A stretch of 64,000 nucleotides of DNA from Panopea generosa (lineage: Eukaryota > Mollusca > Bivalvia > Adapedonta > Hiatellidae). The stretch is from assembly GCA_029582155.1 (NCBI GenBank), contig CM055912.1:1550001-1614000 (forward strand), read 5' to 3'. A model generated the notes under the pieces. It was not told the DNA's origin, ran no database searches, and was given only the letters and a program-made list of their open reading frames with translations. Shown here one piece after another: positions 1 to 12,460 of this stretch (its first letter is position 1; the number at the start of each line of letters is the position of its first letter). A program made the translations under genes and the position numbers.

Positions 1-3000
1 TCAAGATGGCATGTGTATCATCCCTTGAACACTTCTATCCTGATGATTATCTCAAATCAAACCACATGATGTATCATCTCTGGAACAATTTCCACTGGTT
101 GTCATCAAGCAGCAAACAGCATGATGGCCCCATTTATGGATGCAAGGATTGATGTTGGTGATTCGTTGTTGCAGTAGCCAGTAGTACAGCAATGAGGGAA
201 CTTGACAGGATTGGATTGGTCACTAGTGGTCATCATACAGCAGACTGCATGGTCTCTCTGGAAAAATTTCCACACTGGTTGTCATCAAACAGCAGGCAGC
301 ATGATGTCTCGATCTCTTGGACACATTCCAACCTGAATGTCATCACACAGTAGAGGACATCGTGTGTCAACAAATTAGGCAGACTCGCTTCACTAATGTA
401 TGTGATGTGATATTGTAATACTGGGGATGGAGAAATGACATTATTTATTACAGAAATGTGATGTGTGACTACAACAAAAGGATAGACAAATTGACACTCT
501 CTATCAGAGAAATATACCACGCGACAACACCACCATATGACATTACTGCAGAACTGTAACAGTATGACTTAACTGTGACTGTATGCCATGACTGCAGAAC
601 TGTGACTGACTTTACTGCTGAACTGTTACTATGATGTGACTGCTGTACTGTGATTCTATGACTTGCCTACAGAACTGTGACTATGACTGCAGAACTATGA
701 CTGAATCAATGCAATTGTATGACGTGACTACAAAACTGAGACACTGTGACCCACATGCAGAACTGTGTCATTATAACACGACTGCAGAACTTTTAACTAC
801 AACATGATTAATGCTGTGGCTATAACATGACTGTAACCTGTTCACATGTCTGCAAAACTGTGACTGTAGAGCTTTGACTTCATGACATGACTCATACACT
901 GACAGTATGACTTAACTGCCGAAATGTGACTATAGAACACTTTCCACACTTGCGCGTTTCACCATGAGTAGTAACAATACTGTAGCTTTATATAACTGTA
1001 CCAAACTGTGACCATGTGGCATGACTGCAATTCTGTGATTGTATGACATGACTGCACTACTGTTATAGCATGACATGAATACAATTCTGTGACTGTATGA
1101 CATGACTAGAACTGTGAACTGTGATAATTTGGGATGGTGTTTTATCTCTGGAACACATTCGACATTGGTGATAATCTCAAAACAGATGATATGATGCATC
1201 ATCTCTGGAACAATTTCCACACTGGTGGTCATCATACAGTAGACATTAACTGCAGAAATGTGACTGCAGCACTGCAACACTATGCCATGATGACAGCACT
1301 ATGACATGGCATGACCGCAGAATTGATTGTATGACATGACTGCAGTACTGTGACTATGACATGACTGTATAACTGTCTTCATATGACATGACTAATACTG
1401 TGACCAAAATGCATAACTGTGTAATTGCGACTATAATACATTACTGCAGACACAAAAGTGTATCATCTGCGGAATACATTCCACACTGGTGATTTACTAT
1501 CTCAAGATGGCATGTGTATCATCCCTTGAACACTTCTATCCTGATGATTATCTCAAATCAAACCACATGATGTATCATCTCTGGAACAATTTCCACTGGT
1601 TGTCATCAAGCAGCAAACAGCATGATGGCCCCATTTATGGACGCAAGGATTGATGTTGGCGATTCGTTGTTGCAGTAGCCAGTAGTACAGCAATGAGGGA
1701 ACTTGACAGGATTGGATTGGTCACTAGTGGTCATCATACAGCAGACTGCATGGTCTCTCTGGAAAAATTTCCACACTGGTTGTCATCAAACAGCAGGCAG
1801 CATGATGTCTCGATCTCTTGGACACATTTCAACCTGAATGTCATCACACAGTAGAGGACATCGTGTGTCAACAACTTAGGCAGACTCGCTTCACTAATGT
1901 ATGTGATGTGATATTGTAATACTGGGGATGGAGAAATGACATTATTTACTACAGAAATGTGATGTTTGACTACAACAAAAGGATAGACAAATTGACACTC
2001 TCTATCAGAGAAATATACCACGCGACAACACCACCATATGACATTACTGCAGAACTGTATCAGTATGACTTAACTGTGACTGTATGCCATGACTGCAGAA
2101 CTGTGACTGACTTTACTGCTGAACTGTTACTATGATGTGACTGCTGCACTGTGATTCTATGACTTGCCTACAGAACTGTGACTATGACTGCAGAACTATG
2201 ACTGAATCAATGCGATTGTATGACGTGACTACAAAACTGAGACACTGTGACCCACATGCAGAACTGTGTCATTATAACACGACTGCAGAACTTTTAACTA
2301 CAACATGATTAATGCTGTGGCTATAACATGACTGTAACCTGTTCACATGTCTGCAAAACTGTGACTGTAGAGCTTTGACTTCATGACATGACTCATACAC
2401 TGACAGTATGAATTAACTGCCGAAATGTGACTATAGAACACTTTCCACACTTACGGGTTTCACTATGAGTAGTAACAATACTGTAGCTTTATATAACTGT
2501 ACCAAACTGTGACCATGTGGCATGACTGCAATTCTGTGATTGTATGACATGACTGCACTACTGTTATAGCATGACATGAATACAATTCTGCGACTGTATG
2601 ACATGACTAGAACTGTGAACTGTGATAATTTGGGATGGTGTTTTATCTCTGGAACACATTCGACATTGGTGATAATCTCAAAACAGACGATATGATGCAT
2701 CATCTCTGGAACAATTTCCACACTGGTGGTCATCATACAGTAGACATTAACTGCAGAAATGTGACTGCAGCACTGCACCACTATGCCATGATGACAGCAC
2801 TATGACATGGCATGACCGCAGAATTGATTGTATGATATGACTGCAGTACTGTGACTATGACATGACTGTATAACTGTCTTCATATGACATGACTAATACT
2901 GTGACCAAAATGCATAACTGTGTAATTGTGACTATAATACATTACTGCAGACACAAAAGTGTATCATCTGCGGAATACATTCCACACTGGTGATTTACTA

Positions 3001-3319
3001 TCTCAAGATGGCATGTGTATCATCCCTTGAACACTTCTATCCTGATGATTATCTCAAATCAAACCACATGATGTATCATCTCTGGAACAATTTCCACTGG
3101 TTGTCATCAAGCAACAAACAGCATGATGGCCCCATTTATGGACGCAAGGATTGATGTTGGTGATTTGTTGTTGCAGTAGCCAGTAGTACAGCAATGAGGG
3201 AACTTGACAGGATTGGATTGGTCACTAGTGGTCATCATACAGCAGACTGCATGGTCTCTCTGGAAAAATTTCCACAATAGTTGTCATCAAACAGCAGGCA
3301 GCATGATGTCTCGATCTCT

Positions 3320-4195
3320 TGAACACATTTCAACCTGAATGTCATCACACAGTAGAGGACATCGTGTGTCAACTTAGGCAGACTCGCTTCACTAATGTAT
3401 GTGATGTGATATTGTAATACTGGGGATGGAGAAATGACATTATTTACTACAGAAATGTGATGTGTGACTACAACAAAAGGATAGACAAATTGACACTCTC
3501 TATCAGAGAAATATACCACGCGACAACACCATTGGAATAGGAAGATTGTCACTGACTACTTCTGAACCATAATGTGGAACTACAGCACTGATACAGAAGG
3601 ATTGTCGCACTGCACTAGAAGTATGATTTGAAAGCTCAACATTTGGACAGAAACATTGCCATTTTCTGACAGAGAAATATGATGTGAGACTACAACACTT
3701 GGTCAGTTTGTTGATCAAACTGTAACACAGAAGTATGGGAGACAGTAGCAATTGGCCCATTGCTTGAGTTTCATATAAATACTCTTGTGTTAAAGATTGA
3801 TTAACTTATTATCCATGTGTTGCAGTCTCGCATCATATTTCCATGGTAGAGAGAGGCAATATTACTATCCTTGTGTTGAACTTCCAAATTATACTTTTAG
3901 TGCACTTTGCGACAATCCTTCTGTATTAGTGCTTTAGTTTCATATTATGGTTCTGAGGCAGTGAGTAACGATCTTTTTGTTCCAATGGTGTAGTCTCCTA
4001 GCATACTTCTGTGATAGAAAGTGTCACTTTGTCTATCGTTTTGTTGTAGTCGCCTATCATGTTTCTGTTGTCGATTATGGTATTTCTGCAACCCTACTGC
4101 TACAATATCACATTATATACATCAGTGAGGCAAGTTTACCTCAGATGATACACGATATCCTCTGCTGTGTGATGACAAGCAGTATGTAATGTTGT
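3320..4195. repeat. Imperfect inverted repeat (fold-back), copy 1
   Basis: The + strand of about 3785-4195 matches the reverse complement of about 3320-3745 along its length. Landmarks appear on both arms in inverted order: 'gacaatccttctgta', 'ccaatggtgt', 'caatatcacattat', 'gtgaggcaag/gcgaagc' and 'gtgtgatgac'. The arms are about 410-430 bp with a spacer of about 40 bp near 3746-3784, and roughly 75-80% identical by eye. The outer half of the left arm is ordinary A-unit sequence, so an A-unit end has been copied back in reverse. Confidence 0.8.
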
Positions 4196-5392
4196 TTTTC
4201 GCTGATAATTTTCATCTGACGGGTTCCACCTTTCTTTCCGAGTCCCTGGCCCCATTTATGGACGCAAGGATTGATGTTGGCGAATCGTTGTTGCAGCAGC
4301 CAGTAGTGCAGCGATGAGGGAACTTGACAGGATTGGATTATTACATCAGTGAACATGGAGGTCACACAGTGGACAACATGATGTATTATCTCTGGAGCAT
4401 TTTCCATATTGGTGGTCGTCATACAGCAGACATGATTCCGCACTAGTGGTCATCATACAGCAGACAGCAAGTGTTTTACTTTGTGTTGGGAATGATGTAT
4501 ATATTTTTTTGGGGAGGCTTCAGTGTTTTGTATTGAGAGAGATATATATGATTGTGATGTCAGAGAGAGTGTTTGTTGTTTTGTATTTAGAGAGATATAT
4601 GTGACGTCTGGGAGAGTGTTAATTGATTTGTATTGAGAGAGATATATGTGATGTTGGGGAGAGTGTTTGTTGATTTTTGTTTGGAGAAAGTTATTGTGAT
4701 GTTGGGGAAAATGATGGATAATTTTGTGTCGAGCAAATGATGTGATGTTGGGGAGAGTGTTTGTTGATTTTTGTTTGGAGAAAGTTATTGTGATGTTGGG
4801 GAAAATGTTTGATAATCTTGTGTTGACCTAGATATATTTGATGTTGGTGAGCATTTGTAGTTTTTTGTTGAGTAAAATATGTGTGGTGTTTGGGAAAATG
4901 TTTTTGGTTTTGTTTCGAGATTAATGTGTGATTTGGTGGAGAATGTATGTACGTTTTGCAAATTGCTCTTGATCAACTGGCAGTACACGGATGTACAGTA
5001 TGCAAATCACTCTTTGATCAACATGTACTGTTATCTACCAGTTTGTATATTGTTGAGATTGTTCAAGGTGAGAGGATATGTTATATTTGTGTTGGAAATA
5101 TATCTATAATGTTATTGTGTAGCTTGGTTTGGAAATATATGTATTGTGAGTAAGACAACTGCTTGAGTACTATGACAATAAAACATGACTGCAATTCTGT
5201 GGAGTCTGGAACACTTCCCGCACTTACGGGTTTCACTATGAGAGTAACAATACTGTGGCTTTATATAACTGTACCAAACTGTGACCATGTGGCATGACTG
5301 CAATTCTGTGATTGTATGACATGACTGCACTACTGTTATAGCATGACATGACTACAATTCTGTAACTGTATGGCATGACCGCAGAACTGTGA
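3531..5392. repeat. B segment, copy 1, inserted in an A unit
   Basis: After 'cgacaacacc' the sequence leaves the A unit, which elsewhere continues 'accatatgacatt', and re-enters it at 5393 with 'ccatatgacatt'. The 1862 bp between holds an inverted copy of A-type modules, a second 'ggacgcaaggattgatgttgg' block (about 4259), a T/G-rich tandem stretch (4500-4960), and a duplicated piece of A (about 5205-5390, matching A near 936-1110). The structure suggests local rearrangement of A material and not insertion of an unrelated transposon. No terminal repeats or target duplication are seen. Confidence 0.85.
4500..4965. repeat. Degenerate T/G-rich tandem repeat (about 47 bp)
   Basis: Repeating motif 'tgtgatgttggggagagtgt' followed by 'ttgttgatttttgtttggag'. 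Adjacent clear units begin near 4747 and 4795, with a spacing of about 47 bp. Outer units are more diverged. The stretch lies inside B copy 1. Confidence 0.7.
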
Positions 5393-8132
5393 CCATATGA
5401 CATTACTGCAGAACTGTAACAGTATGACTTAACTGTGACTGTATGCCATGACTGCAGAACTGTGACTGACTTTACTGCTGAACTGTTACTATGATGTGAC
5501 TGCTGTAACTGTGATTCTATGACTTGCCTACAGAACTGTGACTATGACTGCAGAACTATATGACTGAATCAATGCGATTGTATGATGTGACTACAAAACT
5601 GAGACACTGTGACCCACATGCAGAACTGTGTCATTATAACACAACTGCAGAACTTTTAACTACAACATGACTAATGCTGTGGCTATAACATGACTGTAAC
5701 CTGTTCATATGTCTGCAAAACTGTGACTGTAGAGCTTTGACTTCATGACATTACTCATACACTGACAGTATGACTTAACTGCCGAAATGTGACTATAGAA
5801 CACTTTCCACACTTACGGGTTTCACTATGAGTAGTAACAATACTGTAGCTTTATATAACTGTACCAAACTGTGACCATGTGGCATGACTGCAATTCTGTG
5901 ATTGTATGACATGACATGAATACAATTCTGTGACTGTATGACATGACTAGAACTGTGAACTGTGATAATTTGGGATGGTGTTTTATCTCTGGAACACATT
6001 CGACATTGGTGATAATCTCAAAACAGACAATATGATGCATCATCTCTGGAACAATTTCCACACTGGTGGTCATCATACAGTAGACATTAACTGCAGAAAT
6101 GTGACTGCAGCACTGCAACACTATGTCATGATGACAGCACTATGACATGGCATGACTGCAGAATTGATTGTATGACATGACTGCAGTACTGTGACTATGA
6201 CATGACTGTATAACTGTCATCATATGACATGACTAATACTGTGATCAAAATGCATAACTGTGTAATTGTGACTATAATACATTACTGCAGACACAATAGT
6301 GTATCATCTGTGAAACACATTCCACACTGGTGATTTACTATCTCAAGATGGCATGTGTATCATCCCTTGAACACTTCTATCCTGATGATTATCTCAAATC
6401 AAACCACATGATTTAACATCTCTGGAACAATTTCCACTGGTTGTCATCAAGCAGCAAACAGCATGATGGCCCCGTTTATGGACGCAAGGATTGATGTTGG
6501 TGATTCGTTGTTGCAGTAGCCAGTAGTACAGCAATGAGGGAACTTGACAGGATTGGATTGGTCACTAGTGGTCATCATACAGCAGACTGCATGGTCTCTC
6601 TGGAAAAATTTCCACACAGGTTGTCATCAAACAGCAGGCAGCATGATGTCTCGATCTCTTGAACACATTCCAACCTGAATGTCATCACACAGTAGAGGAC
6701 ATCGTGTGTCAACTTAGGCAGACTCGCTTCACTAATGTATGTGATGTGATATTGTAATACTGGGGATGGAGAAATGACATTATTTACATCAGAAATGTGA
6801 TGTGTGACTACAACAAAAGGATAGACAAATTGACACTCTCTATCAGAGAAATATACCACGCAACAACACCACCATATGACATTACTGCAGAACTGTAACA
6901 GTATGACTTAACTGTGACTTTATGCCATGACTGCAGAACTGTGACTGACTTTACTGCTGAACTGTTACTATGATGTGACTGCTGTACTGTGATTCTATGA
7001 CTTGCCTACAGAACTGTGACTATGACTGCAGAACTATGACTGAATCAATGCGATTGTATGACGTGACTACAAAACTGAGACACTGTGACCCACATGCAGA
7101 ACTGTGTCATTATAACAAGACTGCAGAACTTTTAACTACAACATGATTAATGCTGTGGCTATAACATGACTGTAACCTGTTCACATGTCTGCAAAACTGT
7201 GACTGTAGAGCTTTGACTTCATGACATGACTCATACACTGACAGTATGACTTAACTGCCGAAATGTGACTATAGAACACTTTCCACACTTACGGGTTTCA
7301 CTATGAGTAGTAACAATACTGTAGCTTTATATAACTGTACCAAACTGTGACCATGTGGCATGACTGCAATTCTGTGATTGTATGACATGACTGCACTACT
7401 GTTATAGCATGACATGAATACAATTCTGTGACTGTATGACATGACTAGAACTGTGAACTGTGATAATTTGGGATGGTGTTTTATCTCTGGAACACATTCG
7501 ACATTGGTGATAATCTCAAAACAGACGACATGATGCATCATCTCTGGAACAATTTCCACACTGGTGGTCATCATACAGTAGACATTAACTGCAGAAATGT
7601 GACTGCAGCACTGCAACACTATGCCATGATGACAGCACTATGACATGGCATGACCGCAGAATTGAATATATGACATGACTGTATAACTGTCTTCATATGA
7701 CATGACTAATACTGTGACCAAAATGCATAACTGTGTAATTGTGACTATAATACATTACTGCAGACACAAAAGTGTATCATCTGCGGAATACATTCCACAC
7801 TGGTGATTTACTATCTCAAGATGGCATGTGTATCATCCCTTGAACACTTCTATCCTGATGATTATCTCAAATCAAACCATATGATGTATCATCTCTGGAA
7901 CAATTTCCACTGGTTGTCATCAAGCAGCAATACCAGGATGGCCCCATTGATGGACGCAAGGATTGATGTTGGTGATTCGTTGTTGCAGTAGCCAGTAGTA
8001 CAGCAATGAGGGAACTTGACAGGATTGGATTGGTCACTAGTGGTCATCATACAGCAGACTGCATGGTCTCTCTGGAAAAATTTCCACAATAGTTGTCATC
8101 AAACAGCAGGCAGCATGATGTCTCGATCTCTT

Positions 8133-9009
8133 GAACACATTCCAGCCTGAATGTCATCACACAGTAGAGGACATTGTGTGTCAACTTAGGCAGACTCGCT
8201 TCACTAATGTATGTGATGTGATATTGTAATACTGGGGATGGAGAAATGACATTATTTACTACAGAAATGTGATGTGTGACTACAACAAAAGGATAGACAA
8301 ATTGACACTCTCTATCAGAGAAATATACCACGCGACAACACCATTGGAATAGGAAGATTGTCACTGACTACTTCTGAACCATAATGTGGAACTACAGCAC
8401 TGATACAGAAGGATTGTCGCACTGTGCACTAGAAGTATGATTTAAAAGCTCAACATTTGGACAGAAACATTGCCATTTTCTGACAGAGAAATATGATGCG
8501 AGACTACAACACTTGGTCAGTTTGTTGATCAAACTGTAACACAGAAGTATGGGAGACAGTAGCAATTGGCCCATTGCTTGAGTTTCATATAAATACTCTT
8601 GTGTTAAAGATTGATTAACTTATTATCCATGTGTTGGAGTCTCGCATCATATTTCCATGGTAGAGAGAGGCAATATTACTATCCTTGTGTTGAACTTCCA
8701 AATTATACTTTTAGTGCACTTTGCAACAATCCTTCTGTATTAGTGCTTTAGTTTCATATTATGGTTCTGAGGCAGTGAGTAACGATCTTTTTGTTCCAAT
8801 GGTGTAGTCTCCTAGCATACTTCTGTGATAGAAAGTGTCACTTTGTCTATCGTTTTGTTGTAGTCGCCTATCATGTTTCTGTCGTCGATTATGGTATTTC
8901 TGCAACCCTACTGCTACAATATCACATTATAAACATCAGTGAGGCAAGTTTACCTCAGATGATACACGATATCCTCTGCTGTGTGATGACAAGCAGTATG
9001 TAATGTTGT
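8133..9009. repeat. Imperfect inverted repeat (fold-back), copy 2
   Basis: This is the second copy of the fold-back, with arms of about 8133-8558 and 8598-9009. It shares the layout of the 3320-4195 structure, so the palindrome existed before the 4.8 kb duplication. Confidence 0.8.
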
Positions 9010-10205
9010 TTTTCGCTGATAATTTTCATCTGACGGGTTCCACCTTTCTTTCCGAGTCCCTGGCCCCATTTATGGACGCAAGGATTGATGTTGGCGAATC
9101 GTTGTTGCAGCAGCCAGTAGTGCAGCGATGAGGGAACTTGACAGGATTGGATTATTACATCAGTGAACATGGAGGTCACACAGTGGACAAAATGATGTAT
9201 TATCTCTGGAGCATTTTCCATATTGGTGGTCGTCATACAGCAGACATGATTCCACACTAGTCATCATACAGCAGACAGCAAGTGTTTTACTTTATGTTGG
9301 GAATGATGTATATATTTTTTTTTGTGAGGCTTCAGTATTTTGTATTGATAGAGATATATATGATTGTGATGTCAGAGAGAGTGTTTGTTGTTTTGTATTT
9401 AGAGATATATGTGATGTCTGGGAGAGTGTTTATTGATTTGTATTGAGAGAGATATATGTGATGTTGAGGAGAGTGTTTGTTGATTTTTGTTTGGAGAAAG
9501 TTATTGTGATGTTGGGGAAAATGATGGATAATTTTGTGTTGAGCAAATGATGTGATGTTGGGGAGAGTGTTTGTTGATTTTTGTTTGGAGAAAGTTATTG
9601 TGATGTTGGGGAAAATGTTTGATAATCTTGTGTTGACCTAGATATTTTTGATGTTGGTGAGCATTTTGTAGTTTTTTGTTGAGTAAAATATGTGTGGTGT
9701 TTGGGAAAATGTTTTTGGTTTTGTTTCGAGAGTAATATGTGTGATTTGGGGGAGAATGTATGTACGTTTTGCAAATTGCTCTTGATCAACTGGCAGTACA
9801 CGGATGTACAGTATGCAAATCACTCTTTGATCAACATGTACTGTTATCTACCAGTTTGTATATTGTTGAGATTTGTTCAAGGTGAGAGGATATGTTATTT
9901 TGTGTTGGAAATATATCTATAATGTTATTGTGTAGCTTGGTTTGGAAATATATGTATTGTGAGTAAGACAACTGCTTGAGTACTATGACAATAAAACATG
10001 ACTGCAATTCTGTGGAGTCTGGAACACTTCCCGCACTTACGGGTTTCACTATGAGAGTAACAATACTGTGGCTTTATATAACTGTACCAAACTGTGACCA
10101 TGTGGCATGACTGCAATTCTGTGATTGTATGACATGACTGCACTACTGTTATAGCATGACATGACTACAATTCTGTAACTGTATGGCATGACCGCAGAAC
10201 TGTGA
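8343..10205. repeat. B segment, copy 2
   Basis: This is a 1863-bp copy of the 3531-5392 segment in the same position within its A unit, 4812-4813 bp downstream. Differences are scattered substitutions and small indels, for example one to three bases around the poly-T at 9310 and in the T/G-rich stretch. The near-identity shows that A+B was amplified as a single 4.8 kb block. Confidence 0.85.
9310..9780. repeat. Degenerate T/G-rich tandem repeat, second copy
   Basis: Counterpart of the 4500-4965 stretch inside B copy 2, with the same roughly 47-bp motif and a longer poly-T at about 9312. Confidence 0.7.
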
Positions 10206-11436
10206 CCATATGACATTACTGCAGAACTGTAACAGTATAACTGTATGCCATGACTGCAGAACTGTGACTGACTTTACTGCTGAACTGTTACTATGATGTG
10301 ACTGCTGTACTGTGATTCTATGACTTGCCTACAGAACTGACTATGACTGCAGAACTATGACTGAATCAATGCGATTGTATGACGTGAATACAAAACTGAG
10401 ACACTGTGACCCATATGCAGAACTGTGTCATTATAACACGACTGCAGAACTTTTAACTACAACATGACTAATGCTGTGCCTATAACATGACTGTAACCTG
10501 TTCACATGTCTGCAAAACTGTGACTGTAGAGCTTTGACTTCATGACATGACTCGTACACTGACAGTATGACTTAACTGCCGAAATGTGACTATAGAACAC
10601 TTTCCACACTTACAGGTTTCACTATGAGTAGTAACAATACTGTAGCTTTATATAACTGTACCAAACTGTGACCATGTGGCATGACTGCAATTCTGTGATT
10701 GTATGACATGACTGCACTACTGTTATAGCATGACATGAATACAATTCTGTGACTGTATGACATGACTAGAACTGTGAACTGTGATAATTTGGGATGGTGT
10801 TTTATCTCTGGAACACATTCGACATTGGTGATAATCTCAAAACAGACGATATGATGCATCATCTCTGGAACAATTTCAACACTGGTGGTCATCATACAGT
10901 AGACATTAACTGCAGAAATGTGACTGCAGCACTGCAACACTATGCCATGATGACAGCACTATGACATGGCATGACTGCAGAATTGATTGTATGACATGAC
11001 TGCAGTATTGTGACTATGACATGACTGTATAACTGTCATCATATGACATGACTAATACTGTGACCAAAATGCATAACTGTGTAATTGTGACTATAATACA
11101 TTACTGCAGACACAATAGTGTATCATCTGCGGAATACATTCCACACTGGTGATTTACTATCTCAAGATGGCATGTGTATCATCCCTTGAACACTTCTATC
11201 CTGATGATTATCTCAAATCAAACCACATGATGTATCATCTCTTGAACAATTGCCACACTGGTGGTCATCATACAGTAGACATGGACTGCAGAAATGTGAC
11301 TACAGCACTGCAACACTATGCCATGATGATAACACTGTGACATGGAATGACTGCAGAATTGATTGTATGACATGACTGAAGTACTGTGACTATGACATGA
11401 CTGTATAACTGTCATCATATGACATGACTAATACTG

Positions 11437-12414
11437 TTAAAAATGTAAATTTTGTCGTAGACTGTACCTGATTTTCATGTTAATGTAGACATGTTTCTAA
11501 TTTCATGCATTTTATAAATATTCATTTATTTCAATAAAGTGCAGTTGATAACATCACATGTTAATGCAACTGTTTATGTACTACACCAAATCCCAACTAT
11601 ACAACTTCAGTAAATACACTCGGGCCGTGTTATAATGCGGTTCTTGGAGTCCACAAAACGAAACCCCGTTATAAGCGGACCGCGTTATAGTGATAATTAC
11701 CTAAAAAAAAAATTGATGTCAATTATTCACACCTATCAGTGAATGGTATTGTTTGCATTGTAATATGATACAATGCGTATTTGGTTACAACATACATTTG
11801 TGAAAAAGAACTTTTAGTTTCTTTGGAATATAAGTTGCTTTTTCACAGAAAATGCCAAGTCTCCATTTCCCCGCCATCCGTGAGGGGTTTGACATCAAAG
11901 AAAGATTCATAGATAGAAAGCCTTTTTTATTTTAAATGCAATTTTATTGAGAAAAAAAATGCTCTACAGTACTGGTTACAGTTATGTCCTTCAATTTTCG
12001 GACACTTGTTTTAAAATGCTTGATTTTGATATAGTTGTGGATCTTCTGTTGTCAATCAGTCGGGTTTGATTTCAATTAAGCTGACAGCAACTGCTATAGG
12101 ATATGTAAACATTATTTTTTTTAAAACGAGAGAATCTATCTATCCACCAAAGCATGCAAGTTTCAATTTTTCTGTTATTTCATCAACAGTGACATTACAT
12201 TATTGGATTTTAGCAATTTTAACTGAACCAGGAATGTAAATTTACTTTTGAGTTGGCAAATCACAGAATACTTGCTGTTTTACCATTTTAGTTTAAAATA
12301 AGTCCATATAATCGATTAAAGGATTAAATATATTAAGCAGATTATTCAGAAATTAGGGTACTCTCTATTGTAAAAATGACAGTAGTTTAACCATTGTTTT
12401 TTTTTCAATTTCAG
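11437..12414. other. AT-rich spacer; possible pogo/Tigger-like terminus
   Basis: No gene is seen. At 11612-11695 there are three related 'gttataa-gcgg'-type pieces ('gtgttataatgcgg', 'cgttataagcgga', 'cgcgttatagtg'), a style common in termini of pogo/Tigger-type Tc1-mariner elements. No matching second terminus was found, so this is at most a relic. An 'aataaa' lies at 11533. No SANT-domain N-terminal exon could be recognised here. Confidence 0.3.
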
Positions 12415-12460
12415 TTCTGGCATAACACAGTGTATGCGTAGTGTGGAACATATATAGAGG
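12415..12460 (+). other. Non-coding first part of exon 1 of the SANT-like gene
   Basis: A strong acceptor (poly-T run then 'caatttcag') precedes 12415, so an upstream exon exists or existed. Stops lie in every frame before 12461. Either this is 5' UTR, or the DNA-binding segment has been frameshifted beyond recognition. Confidence 0.45.

Larger units (their letters stand above)
1..11436. repeat. Higher-order satellite array (1.5 kb A units, 4.8 kb super-period)
   Basis: The same landmark ('tcaagatggcatgtgtatca') recurs at 1, 1502, 3003, 6343, 7816 and 11162. Spacings are 1501, 1501, 3340, 1473 and 3346. The two long intervals are A units carrying a B segment, so 3003-7815 repeats as 7816-11436 with a period of 4813 bp. 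By eye, copies are well over 90% identical. Inside A there are older, diverged sub-repeats: modules of about 57 bp (core 'atctctggaacaatttcca', then a 'gtcatcatacag' motif) and a degenerate run of about 22-30 bp built on 'atgactgcagaactgtgact'. The left edge is cut by the window. The right edge is near 11436, where the sequence becomes ordinary AT-rich DNA. The array is not a known family to me. Confidence 0.95.

Noticed and set aside
930..1280. A 116-codon - strand frame recurring in four or five A units (also 2431, 7269, 10590)
   Set aside because: It is a by-product of satellite units and does not look like a protein. Its internal Met/His/Ser-rich repeats follow the DNA sub-repeats.
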